A model generated the notes under the pieces. It was given only the letters and a program-made list of their open reading frames with translations, had not been told where the DNA came from and ran no database searches. Source: TMED8 sp038125725 (GTDB lineage: Bacteria > Pseudomonadota > Alphaproteobacteria > Rhodospirillales > Casp-alpha2). From it: a stretch of DNA of 64,000 nucleotides. Below, piece after piece: positions 33,916-43,776 of this stretch (positions are counted from its first letter, which is position 1; each line of letters opens with the position of its first letter). Both the position numbers and the translations under genes were made by a program. Location: contig JAYPEK010000007.1 in assembly GCA_038125725.1 (NCBI GenBank), positions 66,777 through 130,776 of the forward strand. The letters are read 5' to 3'.

Positions 33916-34871
33916 CCCGGCGCCCGCACATCCCCGTCATGGTCAACGAAGTGGTCGCGGCGCTTTCGCCCCGCGACGGTGCCGTCTACGTCGACGCCAC
34001 CTTCGGCGCCGGCGGCTATTCCCGCGCTTTGCTGGAAGCCGCCGACTGCACCGTCTGGGGTATCGACCGCGACCCGTTGGCGGTGGCGCTCGGCCGCGAT
34101 CTTTCGAAGGACTACGGCGGGCGCCTGACGGTCCTGAGTGGCCGCTTCGGCGACATGCGGGAGCTGTTGGCCGAGGTCGGCGTTTCCGCCATCGACGGCG
34201 TGGCGCTGGACCTGGGCGTTTCCTCCATGCAGATCGACGACCCGGCGCGCGGCTTTTCCTTCCGCGCCGACGGTCCCCTCGACATGCGCATGAGCACCGA
34301 CGACGCGGACACCCCCACCGCGGCCGACGTGGTCAACCGCATGGCCGAACAGGAGCTGGCCGACATCATCTATGCCTATGGCGAGGAACGCGCATCGCGC
34401 AAGATCGCCAAGGCCATCGTCGAACTGCGCGCGAAGGCGCCGATCCGCCGCACCGAGGAACTGGCCGGCCTGATCCGCCGCGTCGTGCGCGGCTCCAAGG
34501 ACGGCATCGACCCCGCGACCCGCACCTTCCAGGCGCTCCGCATCTACGTCAACGAAGAGCTGATGGAGCTGGAGAAGGCGCTCGCCGCCGCCGAGGCGCT
34601 TCTGGTGCCGGGCGGGCGCATCGCCGTCGTCTCCTTCCATTCGCTGGAAGACCGCCGCGTGAAACTGTTCCTGCAGGACCGTGCCGGCCAGGGCCCCAGG
34701 CCGTCCAGGCACCTGCCCGACGCCGGCCCCACGCAGGTGCCGACCTTCACCCTCGCCAAGCGGGGTGCTCTGAAACCCAGCTCGCAGGAATGCGCCGCCA
34801 ACCCGCGCGCCCGCTCGGCCCGGTTGCGCGCCGCCGAGCGCACCGACGCGCCGGCGCGGGCCGCGGCATAG
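33912..34871 (+). CDS. rsmH: 16S rRNA (cytosine1402-N4)-methyltransferase
   Basis: This is a 319-residue SAM-dependent methyltransferase (MraW/RsmH) that methylates C1402 in the decoding centre of 16S rRNA. The N-terminus has HIPVMVNEVVAAL, the SAM-binding loop is DATFGAGGYSRALLEA, and the GVSSMQIDDPARGFSF motif and C-terminal FHSLEDRRVK region are typical. The ATG overlaps the mraZ stop by four bases. As in other bacteria, it sits second in the cluster although its job is ribosomal. Confidence 0.97.
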   Translation: MTRRPHIPVMVNEVVAALSPRDGAVYVDATFGAGGYSRALLEAADCTVWGIDRDPLAVALGRDLSKDYGGRLTVLSGRFGDMRELLAEVGVSAIDGVALDLGVSSMQIDDPARGFSFRADGPLDMRMSTDDADTPTAADVVNRMAEQELADIIYAYGEERASRKIAKAIVELRAKAPIRRTEELAGLIRRVVRGSKDGIDPATRTFQALRIYVNEELMELEKALAAAEALLVPGGRIAVVSFHSLEDRRVKLFLQDRAGQGPRPSRHLPDAGPTQVPTFTLAKRGALKPSSQECAANPRARSARLRAAERTDAPARAAA

Positions 34872-34882
34872 GAGGGACGGCC

Positions 34883-35233
34883 ATGCGATCCACAACCCTG
34901 GTCATCGTTCTCGTCGCCGTCGCCATCGGCGTCGGCCTGTTCATGGTCAAGTACCGGGTCCAGGACCTGGAAGACCAGTTGGTGCAGATCAACAGCGAAA
35001 TCGCCAAGGACCGCGAGGCCATTCAGGTGCTGCGCGCCGAATGGAGCCACCTGAACGAGCCGGACCGCTTGCGCGGCCTCGCCGACAAGTACCTCGGCAT
35101 GAAGCCGGTGCCGGTAGGCCATGTGGCCAGCCGCGCCGCCATGGACGACAAACTTCCGGTCCGGCCGAAAGCGCCGGACGTCGCGCTCGAAAATCCGGGC
35201 GAAACCGACTCCAGAAAGGAGCCCAGCCAATGA
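34883..35233 (+). CDS. ftsL: cell division protein FtsL
   Basis: This is a 116-residue bitopic division protein: one membrane helix (TTLVIVLVAVAIGVGLFMV) and a leucine-rich coiled coil (KYRVQDLEDQLVQINSEI) that joins FtsB and FtsQ. The conserved C-terminal block RLRGLADKYLGMKPV is present. Its TGA overlaps the ftsI start (ATGA). Position between rsmH and ftsI supports the call as strongly as sequence does, since FtsL is poorly conserved. Confidence 0.93.
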   Translation: MRSTTLVIVLVAVAIGVGLFMVKYRVQDLEDQLVQINSEIAKDREAIQVLRAEWSHLNEPDRLRGLADKYLGMKPVPVGHVASRAAMDDKLPVRPKAPDVALENPGETDSRKEPSQ

Positions 35234-37185
35234 CCCAAGTGGGACAACGGATCGTCGCCAAGCGGCGCCAGATGGAAGGCATGCGCAAGCAGGCCTTGGA
35301 AACCGGCCGTAACCGGCTTCTGGTGGCGGCGGTGATGATGACCATGGCCTTCGCCGGCATCGCCGGGCGCCTGGTCGACCTGGCGGTGATCGAAGGCGGC
35401 TACGAGCCGCGCACCGCCGATGCCGAAGGCGCCAGCCAGGCCACGTCCGGGCGGCGCAACATCGTCGACCGCAACGGCATGATCCTGGCCACCAGCCTGC
35501 CGACCGTGTCTCTATATGCCGATCCCGCCCAGGTGCTGGACCCGGCGGAAGCGGCGGTGAAGATCGCCGGCGTTCTGCCCGAGGTCGATGCCGGCGAACT
35601 GGAGAAACGGCTTTCCGGCAAGGGCCGCTTCGTCTGGCTGGCGCGCAACCTGACGCCGAAGCAGCATTATAATGTCAACCGCCTCGGCCTGCCGGGGATC
35701 GACTTCCATCACGGCGAGCGCCGTGTCTACCCGCACGGTAAACTCGCTTCGCATGTGCTCGGCCTCACCGATGTCGACGGCCGTGGCGTTGCCGGCGTCG
35801 AGAAGCAGTTCGACCGGGCGCTGCGCACCGGCGCGGGGGCGTTGCGCCTCTCGCTGGATTTGCGCGTGCAGTCGGTGCTGCATGGCGAACTGGCCGCCGC
35901 CAAGGAAGAGTTCCAGGCCATCGGCGCCGCCGGCATCGTCATGGACGTGGTCACAGGCGAAGTCCTGGCCATGGTGTCGCTGCCCGATTACGACCCCAAC
36001 AACACCGAGACCATGACCGCCGACGCCGCCTTCAATCGCGCCGCCAAGGGCGTCTACGAGATGGGCTCCACCTTCAAGCTGTTCACCGCCGCCATGGCGC
36101 TGGACGCCGGCGTGGTCGACGTTACCGACGGCTACGACGCCTCGAAGCCGATCCGCGTGGCGCGCTTCACCATTTCCGACTATCACGCCAAGAACCGCTG
36201 GCTGTCGGTGCCCGAGATCATCCTGCATTCGTCCAACATCGGTGCCGCCAAGATGGCCATGGACGTGGGCACCAAGGGCCAGCAGGACTATCTGGCGAAG
36301 TTCGGCCTGACGACGCCGGCGCATCTGGAACTGCCCGAGGTCGGCCATCCGCTGCTGCCCAGTGTCTGGCGTCCCATCAACACCATGACCATTTCCTACG
36401 GCCACGGCATTTCCGTCAGCCCCGTGCATTTGGTCGCCGGCATCAGCGCCATGGTCAACGGCGGCGTGCTGCGCGCGCCGACCATCCTGAAGGCCGCCGA
36501 CCACGCGCCCAAGGTCGGCCCGCGCGCCATCAGCGCCGAGACGTCTGAGAAGCTGCGCGGCCTGATGCGCCTCGTGGTTACCAATGGCACCGGCCGCAAG
36601 GCCGACGTGAAAGGGTATTTGGTCGGCGGCAAGACCGGCACCGCCGAGAAGAGCTCCAAGCGCGGCTATTCCAAGTCGGCCAAGTTGTCATCGTTCGTTG
36701 GCGCCTTTCCGCTGGACGCGCCCAAGTACGTGGTGCTGGCGGTCCTGGACGAACCGGTCGGCAACAAGAAGACCTTCAACTACGCCACCGGCGGCTGGGT
36801 CGCGGCCCCGGTGGTCGGCAACGTGATCTCGCGCATGGCGCCGATGGTCGGCATCGCACCGCAGCCGGGCATCGAGATCGACCTTCCGCCGCTGCCGGAT
36901 AGCGAAAAGCAGCGCATCGCCAAGGCGAAACCGCCGGTCCAGACACGCCAGGCGGTCTACCGGCCGGATGCGGCGCCGAAGCGTGATTCCTGGGCCGACG
37001 ATGTCGCCCGTGCCGTCGGCCTGGAGCCCCGGCCCGCCGCGCACCTGCACCAGACCAAGGCGGAAGCGGATCTGGTGCTGCGCGCGCGCCAGGCGCTGAC
37101 CCGCGCGGTGACGGCGCGCGAGCAGCACCGGCAACTGCTGTCGACGGCGGTATCGCTGGTGGAGCGGGATGTTGCGTCTCGCTGA
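35230..37185 (+). CDS. ftsI: septal peptidoglycan transpeptidase (PBP3)
   Basis: This is the division-specific penicillin-binding protein, 651 residues. After a single membrane anchor comes a pedestal domain and the transpeptidase domain with GSTFK (Ser280), SSN (334-336) and KTGTAE (Lys468). It crosslinks septal wall with FtsW. A tail of roughly 70 residues after the transpeptidase (with HQTKAEADLVLRARQALTR) extends past the usual end. The last 17 bases overlap murE. Confidence 0.96.
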   Translation: MTQVGQRIVAKRRQMEGMRKQALETGRNRLLVAAVMMTMAFAGIAGRLVDLAVIEGGYEPRTADAEGASQATSGRRNIVDRNGMILATSLPTVSLYADPAQVLDPAEAAVKIAGVLPEVDAGELEKRLSGKGRFVWLARNLTPKQHYNVNRLGLPGIDFHHGERRVYPHGKLASHVLGLTDVDGRGVAGVEKQFDRALRTGAGALRLSLDLRVQSVLHGELAAAKEEFQAIGAAGIVMDVVTGEVLAMVSLPDYDPNNTETMTADAAFNRAAKGVYEMGSTFKLFTAAMALDAGVVDVTDGYDASKPIRVARFTISDYHAKNRWLSVPEIILHSSNIGAAKMAMDVGTKGQQDYLAKFGLTTPAHLELPEVGHPLLPSVWRPINTMTISYGHGISVSPVHLVAGISAMVNGGVLRAPTILKAADHAPKVGPRAISAETSEKLRGLMRLVVTNGTGRKADVKGYLVGGKTGTAEKSSKRGYSKSAKLSSFVGAFPLDAPKYVVLAVLDEPVGNKKTFNYATGGWVAAPVVGNVISRMAPMVGIAPQPGIEIDLPPLPDSEKQRIAKAKPPVQTRQAVYRPDAAPKRDSWADDVARAVGLEPRPAAHLHQTKAEADLVLRARQALTRAVTAREQHRQLLSTAVSLVERDVASR

Positions 37186-38659
37186 GATATTGAAAGGAAA
37201 CGGATATTTGCTGACGGCGGCGGCTGCCACGAACGAATTGAACATCACCGGAATCACTTGTGATTCGCGCCGGGTCGAGCCCGGCTACCTTTTTGCCGCC
37301 ATGCCCGGCACCCAGATCGACGGTCGGCACTTTATCCCCGACGCCATCGGGCGCGGCGCCGCCGCCATCCTGGCGCCCGCCGGCACCCAACCGGACCCGG
37401 CGCACCCCGGCGTGGCGATGATCACCGACCCCGACCCCCGCCGCCTCTATGCACTGATGGCGGCGAATTTCTACGCCCGCCAGCCGGCCACCGTGGCCGC
37501 TGTCACCGGCACCAGTGGCAAAACCTCGACGGCGCATTTCCTGCGCCAGATCTGGAACCATCTCGGCCTCAAGGCCGGTGCCATGGGGACGCTCGGCGTC
37601 GTCGCCACCGGGCCCGAAGGCGATCAACTGTTGCCGGCCGACGACAAGGCGCTCACCACCCCCGATGCCGCCGATCTGCACCGCCAATTGCGTGAGCTCG
37701 CCGACGCCGGCGTCGATCACCTGGCCATGGAGGCCTCCTCGCACGGCCTCGACCAGCGCCGCCTCGATGGGGTGCGGATTTCCGCCGCCGCCTTCACCAA
37801 TCTGTCGCACGACCACCTGGATTACCACGTCACCGAAAGCGCCTACCTGGATGCCAAGGTGCGGCTGTTCCGCGAACTCCTGGTCGACGGCGGCACCGCC
37901 GTGGTCAACGGCGACCAGCTTTATGCCGACGCCGTCATCGCGGCGTGCCGGGGACGCGGCCTGCCGCTGATCCGCTATGGCCGCTCCGGCGACCGGGTGC
38001 GGCTCGTGTCGCTCGAGGCCCGTGCCGACGGCCAGGCCATGACCGTCGAGGTCGATGGCCGCGCCTTTGATGTGACGCTTTCGCTGGTCGGCGATTTCCA
38101 GGCCTCCAACGCGCTCTGCGCCCTTTCGCTGGCGCTCGCCACCGGCGCCGCGCCGGGTGCCGCCATCGCCGCGCTCACGGGGCTGACGGGTGCGCCCGGG
38201 CGCATGCAATGGATCGCCAACAGCGCCAAGGGCGGCGCCGTCTACGTCGATTACGCGCATAAGCCCGACGCCCTCGACCGCGCGCTCGCGGCGCTCCGGC
38301 CGCACGCCAAGGGCCGGCTCGGCGTCGTCTTCGGCTGCGGCGGCGACCGCGACGCCGCCAAGCGCCCGGAGATGGGTACCATCGCCAAGCACCGCGCCGA
38401 CTGGACCATCGTCACCGACGACAACCCGCGATCCGAGGATCCGGCGGAAATCCGTCGCGCCATCCTCGCCGCCGCCACGGATGCGCGCGAGATCGGCGAT
38501 CGCCGGGACGCCATCGCCGCCGGCATCGCCGCGCTGCAGGAGGGCGATCTGCTGGTCGTCGCCGGCAAGGGCCACGAGACCGGCCAGATCGTCGGCGACG
38601 AGGTTTTCCCCTTCAACGACGCCGACGTGATCCGGGACCTGATCGGAGCCGGCGCATGA
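37169..38659 (+). CDS. murE: UDP-MurNAc-tripeptide synthetase (DAP-adding)
   Basis: This is a 496-residue ATP-dependent ligase that adds the third amino acid to the wall precursor. The ATP loop is VTGTSGKTSTA and the DNPR motif at residues 418-421 is that of meso-diaminopimelate-adding enzymes, so the wall is DAP-type. The KGHE segment near the end is typical. The ATG lies inside the ftsI reading frame (17-base overlap), and murF begins four bases before its stop. Confidence 0.97.
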   Translation: MLRLAEILKGNGYLLTAAAATNELNITGITCDSRRVEPGYLFAAMPGTQIDGRHFIPDAIGRGAAAILAPAGTQPDPAHPGVAMITDPDPRRLYALMAANFYARQPATVAAVTGTSGKTSTAHFLRQIWNHLGLKAGAMGTLGVVATGPEGDQLLPADDKALTTPDAADLHRQLRELADAGVDHLAMEASSHGLDQRRLDGVRISAAAFTNLSHDHLDYHVTESAYLDAKVRLFRELLVDGGTAVVNGDQLYADAVIAACRGRGLPLIRYGRSGDRVRLVSLEARADGQAMTVEVDGRAFDVTLSLVGDFQASNALCALSLALATGAAPGAAIAALTGLTGAPGRMQWIANSAKGGAVYVDYAHKPDALDRALAALRPHAKGRLGVVFGCGGDRDAAKRPEMGTIAKHRADWTIVTDDNPRSEDPAEIRRAILAAATDAREIGDRRDAIAAGIAALQEGDLLVVAGKGHETGQIVGDEVFPFNDADVIRDLIGAGA

Positions 38660-40098
38660 GCAAGGTGATCTGGACCGCAACTGACGCCGCCGCCGCCACC
38701 CGTGGCGAAGCCGCCGGTGATTGGGCGGCCACGGGCGTCGTCATCGACAGCCGCCAGGTGGGCGAAGGCGATCTCTTTATCGCCATTGCCGGTCCCAACC
38801 ACGATGGCCACGACTTCGCCGCTCAAGCGCTTGCGCAGGGCGCCGCCGCCGTCCTGGTGGAGAAGCAGAAGGCCCAAGGCCTCGATCCGGAAAAGGTGCT
38901 GGCCGTCGATGACACCATGGCGGCGCTGGAAGACCTGGCCCGCGCCGCGCGCGACCGCACCGAGGCCCGCATCGCCGCCGTCACCGGCAGCGTCGGCAAG
39001 ACCGGCACCAAGGAGGCGCTGGGCCTGGCGTTGCGCGCCCAGACCGACGACGGTGCCGTCAGCGTCACCGAGGGCAATCTCAACAACCACTGGGGTCTGC
39101 CCTTGAGCCTGGCGCGCATGGCCGCCGACACGCGTTACGGCGTCTTCGAGATGGGCATGAACCATGCCGGTGAAATCTCGCCGCTGTCGCGCATGGCGCG
39201 CCCGCATGTGGCCTTGATCACCACCGTCGCCCATACCCACAGCGAATATTTCGACGGCCTGGAAGCCATCGCCGATGCCAAGGCGGAGATTTTCGACGGC
39301 ATCACCGAAGAGGGCACCGCCGTCCTCAACCGCGACAACCCGATGTTTCCGCGCCTGGAAGCGGCGGCAAGGCGCGCCGGTGTCGGGCGTATCGTCACCT
39401 TCGGCGCCGGCGTTGAGGCCGATTGCCGGCTGCTGGCATTCACTGCCGATGCGGAAGGCAGCGAGATCGAAGCCGAGATCGCCGGGCGCAAGATCGATTG
39501 CCGCCTGGGCCAGCCGGGCCGGCACCTGGCGCTCAATTCGCTGGGCGTGCTGGCCGCCGTAGACGCCCTCGGCGCCGACGTGGAACTGGCGGCGCAGGCG
39601 CTCCGCTACCTGGCGGGGCTGCCCGGCCGCGGCGAGCGCATGCGGGTGGCGTTGGCGCATGGCGGCTTCGACCTCATCGACGAGAGCTACAACGCCTCGC
39701 CGGTTTCCATGGCCGCCGCCATCCAGGTGCTTGCCGCCAGCCGGCCGATGCCGGGCGGGCGCCGCATCGCGGTGCTCGGCGACATGCTGGAACTGGGCGA
39801 CAAGGCCGAAACCCTGCACGCCGCGCTGGTGGCGCCGCTGGCCGAGGGCGGCATCGACAAAGTCTTCACCTGCGGTGCGCATATGCAGGCGCTCTGGAAC
39901 GCGCTGCCCGCCGACATGCGGGGCGGCCATGCGGCCAGCGCCGACGCGCTGGCGCCGCTGGTCACCGCCTTCGTCGATGCCGGCGACGTGGTCATGGTCA
40001 AGGGCTCCAACGGCAGCCGCACGGCGGCCATCGTTGCCGGGCTCAAGGAACTGGACGATGCGGCCGGCACCCGGCCGCGCGTGGTGAACGGGGGCTGA
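38656..40098 (+). CDS. murF: UDP-MurNAc-pentapeptide synthetase
   Basis: This is the ligase that adds D-Ala-D-Ala to the UDP-MurNAc-tripeptide, 480 residues. The N-terminal domain has VIDSRQVGEGDLFIAIAG, the P-loop region reads VTGSVGKTGTKEALG, and ESYNASPVSM plus a late VMVKGSNGSR close the family pattern. ATGA overlap with murE. The dipeptide it uses is made by Ddl, encoded further down the cluster. It works in the cytosol before MraY. Confidence 0.97.
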   Translation: MSKVIWTATDAAAATRGEAAGDWAATGVVIDSRQVGEGDLFIAIAGPNHDGHDFAAQALAQGAAAVLVEKQKAQGLDPEKVLAVDDTMAALEDLARAARDRTEARIAAVTGSVGKTGTKEALGLALRAQTDDGAVSVTEGNLNNHWGLPLSLARMAADTRYGVFEMGMNHAGEISPLSRMARPHVALITTVAHTHSEYFDGLEAIADAKAEIFDGITEEGTAVLNRDNPMFPRLEAAARRAGVGRIVTFGAGVEADCRLLAFTADAEGSEIEAEIAGRKIDCRLGQPGRHLALNSLGVLAAVDALGADVELAAQALRYLAGLPGRGERMRVALAHGGFDLIDESYNASPVSMAAAIQVLAASRPMPGGRRIAVLGDMLELGDKAETLHAALVAPLAEGGIDKVFTCGAHMQALWNALPADMRGGHAASADALAPLVTAFVDAGDVVMVKGSNGSRTAAIVAGLKELDDAAGTRPRVVNGG

Positions 40099-40104
40099 CG
40101 GGCG

Positions 40105-41193
40105 ATGCTTTACCATATCCTCGTTCCCCTGGCGGACCAGTTCGGCGCGCTCAACGTCTTCCGCTACCTGACCTTCCGCACCGGCGGCGCGGTCATTACC
40201 GCGCTGATCATCAGCTTCCTGTTCGGCCCGGTGCTGATCGAGATGCTGAAGTCGCGCCAGAAGGGCGGCCAGCCGATCCGCGCCGACGGGCCGGAATCGC
40301 ACCTGCTCACCAAACAGGGCACGCCGACCATGGGCGGCGTGCTGATCCTGTTGGCGCTCGGCCTGGCGACGCTCTTGTGGGCCGATCTCGGCAACGGCTT
40401 CATCTGGGCGGCGCTCGGCGTCACGCTGGCGTTCGGCACCATCGGCTTCCTCGACGACTACATGAAGGTCTCGAAGCGCGACAGCCGCGGCCTGCCGGGC
40501 AAGTTGAAACTGCTGATGCAGGTCGTCATCGCCGCCATCGCCACCTTCTGGATCATGCGCCACCTGCCGGCCGAGATGGTGACGACCCTGACCATCCCGT
40601 TCTTCAAGAATATCATTCTGAACCTGGGATGGATGTTCATTGTCTTCGCCGTGTTCGTCATGGTTGGCGCGTCCAACGCCGTCAACCTGACCGACGGCCT
40701 CGACGGCCTGGCCATCGTGCCGGTGATGATCGCCGCCGGGGTGTTCGCGGCCATCGCTTACCTGTCGGGCCACAGCGTCTTCGCCAACTACCTGCAGATC
40801 CACCACATTCCGGGCGCCGGCGAATTGGCGGTGTTCTGCGGCGCGCTGGTGGGCTCGGCGCTCGGTTTCCTGTGGTTCAACGCGCCGCCGGCCAAGGTGT
40901 TCATGGGCGACACCGGTTCGTTGGCGCTGGGCGGCGCCTTGGGCGCCATCAGCGTGATCACCAAGCACGAGCTGGTGCTGGCCATCGTCGGCGGGCTGTT
41001 CGTCCTGGAGACGGTGAGCGTCGTCGTCCAGGTGGTGTCGTTCAAGCTGACCGGCAAGCGCGTCTTCGCCATGGCGCCGCTGCACCATCATTTCGAAAAG
41101 AAGGGCTGGGCCGAGAGCACCATCGTCATCCGGTTCTGGATCATCGCCATGATCCTGGCCCTGGCGGGTCTTTCGACCCTGAAGCTCAGGTGA
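40105..41193 (+). CDS. mraY: phospho-N-acetylmuramoyl-pentapeptide-transferase
   Basis: This is a 362-residue integral membrane enzyme with about ten helices that transfers phospho-MurNAc-pentapeptide to undecaprenyl phosphate, making lipid I. Conserved polar loops include GTPTMGG, the FLDDYMKV aspartates, NAVNLTDGLDGLA and FMGDTGSLALGG, and the LHHHFEKKGW region near the C-terminus. It starts six bases after murF, and murD follows 10 bases later. Confidence 0.98.
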   Translation: MLYHILVPLADQFGALNVFRYLTFRTGGAVITALIISFLFGPVLIEMLKSRQKGGQPIRADGPESHLLTKQGTPTMGGVLILLALGLATLLWADLGNGFIWAALGVTLAFGTIGFLDDYMKVSKRDSRGLPGKLKLLMQVVIAAIATFWIMRHLPAEMVTTLTIPFFKNIILNLGWMFIVFAVFVMVGASNAVNLTDGLDGLAIVPVMIAAGVFAAIAYLSGHSVFANYLQIHHIPGAGELAVFCGALVGSALGFLWFNAPPAKVFMGDTGSLALGGALGAISVITKHELVLAIVGGLFVLETVSVVVQVVSFKLTGKRVFAMAPLHHHFEKKGWAESTIVIRFWIIAMILALAGLSTLKLR

Positions 41194-41203
41194 GGGGGCG
41201 CGG

Positions 41204-42655
41204 ATGATCGACGTATTCCCCTTCGCGGGCTATCCCGTCGCGGTTTTCGGCCTCGGCCAATCGGGGCTGGCGACCGCGCGCGCACTCGTGCGCAGCGAGG
41301 CCGAGGTCTGGGCCTGGGACGACAACGAAAACGCCCGCCAGCGCGCCGAGGACGAAGGCATTCCGCTGGTCGATCTCTACCATTGCGACTGGCGCGAGCT
41401 GACGACGCTGGTCCTGAGCCCCGGCGTGCCGCTCAACCATCCGCATCCGCACCCCATCGTCGATCTGGCCCGCGAAGCCGGCTGCGAGGTGATCGGCGAC
41501 ATCGAGCTCCTGGGCCGCACCCAGCGCTGGTGCAACTACATCGGCATCACCGGCACCAACGGCAAGTCGACGACCACCGCGCTTCTGGGCCACATCATGC
41601 AGGTTTCCGGCCGCGAGGCGGAAGTCGGCGGCAACCTCGGCGTGCCGGCGCTGACGTTGGAGCCGCTCGGGCCGGAAGGCACCTACGTGCTGGAGATGTC
41701 GTCCTACCAACTGGAACTGACGGTCTCTATCACCTTCGACGTGGCGGTGCTGCTGAACCTGAGCGCCGACCACCTGGACCGCCACGGCGGCATGGACGGC
41801 TACATCGCCGCCAAGAAGCTGATCTTCCATCGCCAGACCAAGCCGCGCACGGCGGTGATCGGCGTCGATGACCCGTTCTGCCAGAAGATCGCGGCGGAAC
41901 TGAAGGCCGCCGACGAGCAGGAAGTGATCGAGGTCTCGGGCGAGCGCCAAGTGCCGGGCGGCGTCTACGCGATCGACGGCGTTCTCATCGACGACACCGA
42001 GGGCTCGGCGACGCCGGTCTGCAACCTGCGCGAAAACCCGAGCCTGCCGGGTTCCCACAACGCCCAGAACGCCGCCGCCGCCTACGCCGCCGCCAAGATC
42101 GCCGGCGTCGCGCCGCACGCGATCATGGCCTGCATCCAGAGCTACCCCGGCCTCGTGCACCGCCAGGAGCCGGTGGAACTGGTGGATGGCGTCGCCTTCG
42201 TCAACGATTCCAAGGCCACCAACGCCGACGCGGCGGCCCGCGCGCTGGCCAGCTACGACATCATCCATTGGATCGCCGGCGGCCGGCCCAAGGAAGGCGG
42301 CCTTGGCGTCGCCATGGATCATCTAGCCGGCGTGCGCCATGCCTACCTGATCGGCGAGGCGGCGCTGGCTTTCTCGCAGGCGCTCGACGGCAAGGTCCCG
42401 TTCACGCTTTCCGGCACCCTGGAAGATGCCGTCCAACAGGCTTTCGAGGCGGCCAGAACGGAGGCCAACCAGCGTCCGGTTGTCCTGCTGTCCCCGGCCT
42501 GCGCGTCGTTCGACCAGTTCGCCAGCTTCGAGGCGCGCGGCGATGCCTTCAAGGAAATGGTCGAGGCGCTGCCGGGTGAGCACCTGGACCCCTATGAAGA
42601 GCCCGGCCTGTTTCCGGGCACCGAGGCGCCGGGTGCGCGGGAAGGTGCCGCATGA
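41204..42655 (+). CDS. murD: UDP-MurNAc-L-Ala:D-Glu ligase
   Basis: This is a 483-residue Mur ligase adding D-glutamate, the second stem residue. The Rossmann-like start reads VFGLGQSGLATARAL; the ATP loop GITGTNGKSTTTALL and the Mg-site residues in VNDSKATNADAAARAL are clear. The cytosolic ligase precedes ftsW, whose ATG overlaps its stop by four bases. It is ordinary in length, with an extended acidic C-terminus (LDPYEEPGLFPGTEAPG). Confidence 0.97.
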   Translation: MIDVFPFAGYPVAVFGLGQSGLATARALVRSEAEVWAWDDNENARQRAEDEGIPLVDLYHCDWRELTTLVLSPGVPLNHPHPHPIVDLAREAGCEVIGDIELLGRTQRWCNYIGITGTNGKSTTTALLGHIMQVSGREAEVGGNLGVPALTLEPLGPEGTYVLEMSSYQLELTVSITFDVAVLLNLSADHLDRHGGMDGYIAAKKLIFHRQTKPRTAVIGVDDPFCQKIAAELKAADEQEVIEVSGERQVPGGVYAIDGVLIDDTEGSATPVCNLRENPSLPGSHNAQNAAAAYAAAKIAGVAPHAIMACIQSYPGLVHRQEPVELVDGVAFVNDSKATNADAAARALASYDIIHWIAGGRPKEGGLGVAMDHLAGVRHAYLIGEAALAFSQALDGKVPFTLSGTLEDAVQQAFEAARTEANQRPVVLLSPACASFDQFASFEARGDAFKEMVEALPGEHLDPYEEPGLFPGTEAPGAREGAA

Positions 42656-43776
42656 CCACCTGGGCGCGTTCCGATACCTCGCTCGTCGGCCGCTGGTGGT
42701 GGACCGTGGACCGCTGGCTGCTGGCCGCCCTGATCGGGCTCGGGCTCGCGGGCGTCATCCTCACGCTGGCGGCGTCGCCGGCGGTGGCCGAACGCATCGG
42801 CCTCGATACCTTCTACTTCGCGCGCCGCCAGATGGTGTTCATCGGCCTGGCGCTGGCGGTCATGGTGATGGTCTCGTTCCTGTCGCCCAAGGGGGTCAGG
42901 CGGCTCGCCGCGTTGACGACGCTCGGCGCCGTCGTCCTGATGATGGCGACGCTGGTCGCCGGCGTCGAGATCAAGGGTGCCACCCGCTGGCTGCAACTGG
43001 GCGGTTTCTCGCTGCAGCCGAGCGAATTCGCCAAGCCCGGTTTCGCGGTGCTGGCGGCCTGGTTCTTCTCCATGCGCAAGCTGGACGATCATTTCCCCGG
43101 TTATGCGCTGGCCACCGGGCTGTTCACCATCGTTGCCGGGTTGCTGTTGTTGCAGCCGGACGTCGGCATGACGCTGGTGATCGCCGCCATCTGGGGCGTT
43201 GAGTTCTTCGTCGCCGGGCTGCCGTTGGTGTTCGTCGCCGGCCTCGCCATGCTGATGCTGGGCGGCAGCGTCGGCGCCTATTTCACCTTCGACCACGTGC
43301 GTTCGCGGGTCGACCGCTTCCTCGATCCGGAAGCCGGCATCGGCTATCAGGTGGCGCGTTCCTTGGATGCCTTCCGCAACGGCGGCTGGGCCGGGCGCGG
43401 CCCCGGCGAAGGCCGGGTCAAGGAAGTGCTGCCGGATGCCCACGCCGATTTCATCTTCGCCGTCGCCGGCGAGGAATTCGGCCTCATCGCCTGCCTGATC
43501 GTGCTGGCGCTGTTCGTTTTCGTTGTGCTGCGCGGCTTTAGCCGGGTGCTCAAGGACCAGGACCTGTTCGTGCTGCTCGCCGTGACGGGCCTCCTGACCC
43601 AGTTCGGCCTGCAGGCGCTGATCAACATGGCGTCGACGGTCAACCTGATGCCGCCCAAGGGCATGACCCTGCCGCTGATTTCCTACGGCGGGTCGTCGAC
43701 CCTGGCGCTGGGGCTCGGGCTCGGCATGGTGCTGGCGCTGACCAGGCTGCGTCCCGACCGGGAGGGCATCCGATGA
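42652..43776 (+). CDS. ftsW: septal SEDS glycosyltransferase FtsW
   Basis: This is a 374-residue polytopic SEDS protein that polymerises lipid II at the septum together with the FtsI transpeptidase. Roughly ten helices are evident. Typical motifs are ATRWLQLGGFSLQPSEFAKP, the RSRVDRFLDPE periplasmic stretch, and the C-terminal GMTLPLISYGGSSTLALGL. It overlaps murD and murG by four bases each. Confidence 0.97.
   Translation: MTTWARSDTSLVGRWWWTVDRWLLAALIGLGLAGVILTLAASPAVAERIGLDTFYFARRQMVFIGLALAVMVMVSFLSPKGVRRLAALTTLGAVVLMMATLVAGVEIKGATRWLQLGGFSLQPSEFAKPGFAVLAAWFFSMRKLDDHFPGYALATGLFTIVAGLLLLQPDVGMTLVIAAIWGVEFFVAGLPLVFVAGLAMLMLGGSVGAYFTFDHVRSRVDRFLDPEAGIGYQVARSLDAFRNGGWAGRGPGEGRVKEVLPDAHADFIFAVAGEEFGLIACLIVLALFVFVVLRGFSRVLKDQDLFVLLAVTGLLTQFGLQALINMASTVNLMPPKGMTLPLISYGGSSTLALGLGLGMVLALTRLRPDREGIR

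Noticed and set aside
38251..41091. 946-codon minus-strand open frame across murE-murF-mraY
   Set aside because: It runs antisense to three certain genes; high GC content removes stop codons on the opposite strand, and the product has no family pattern.
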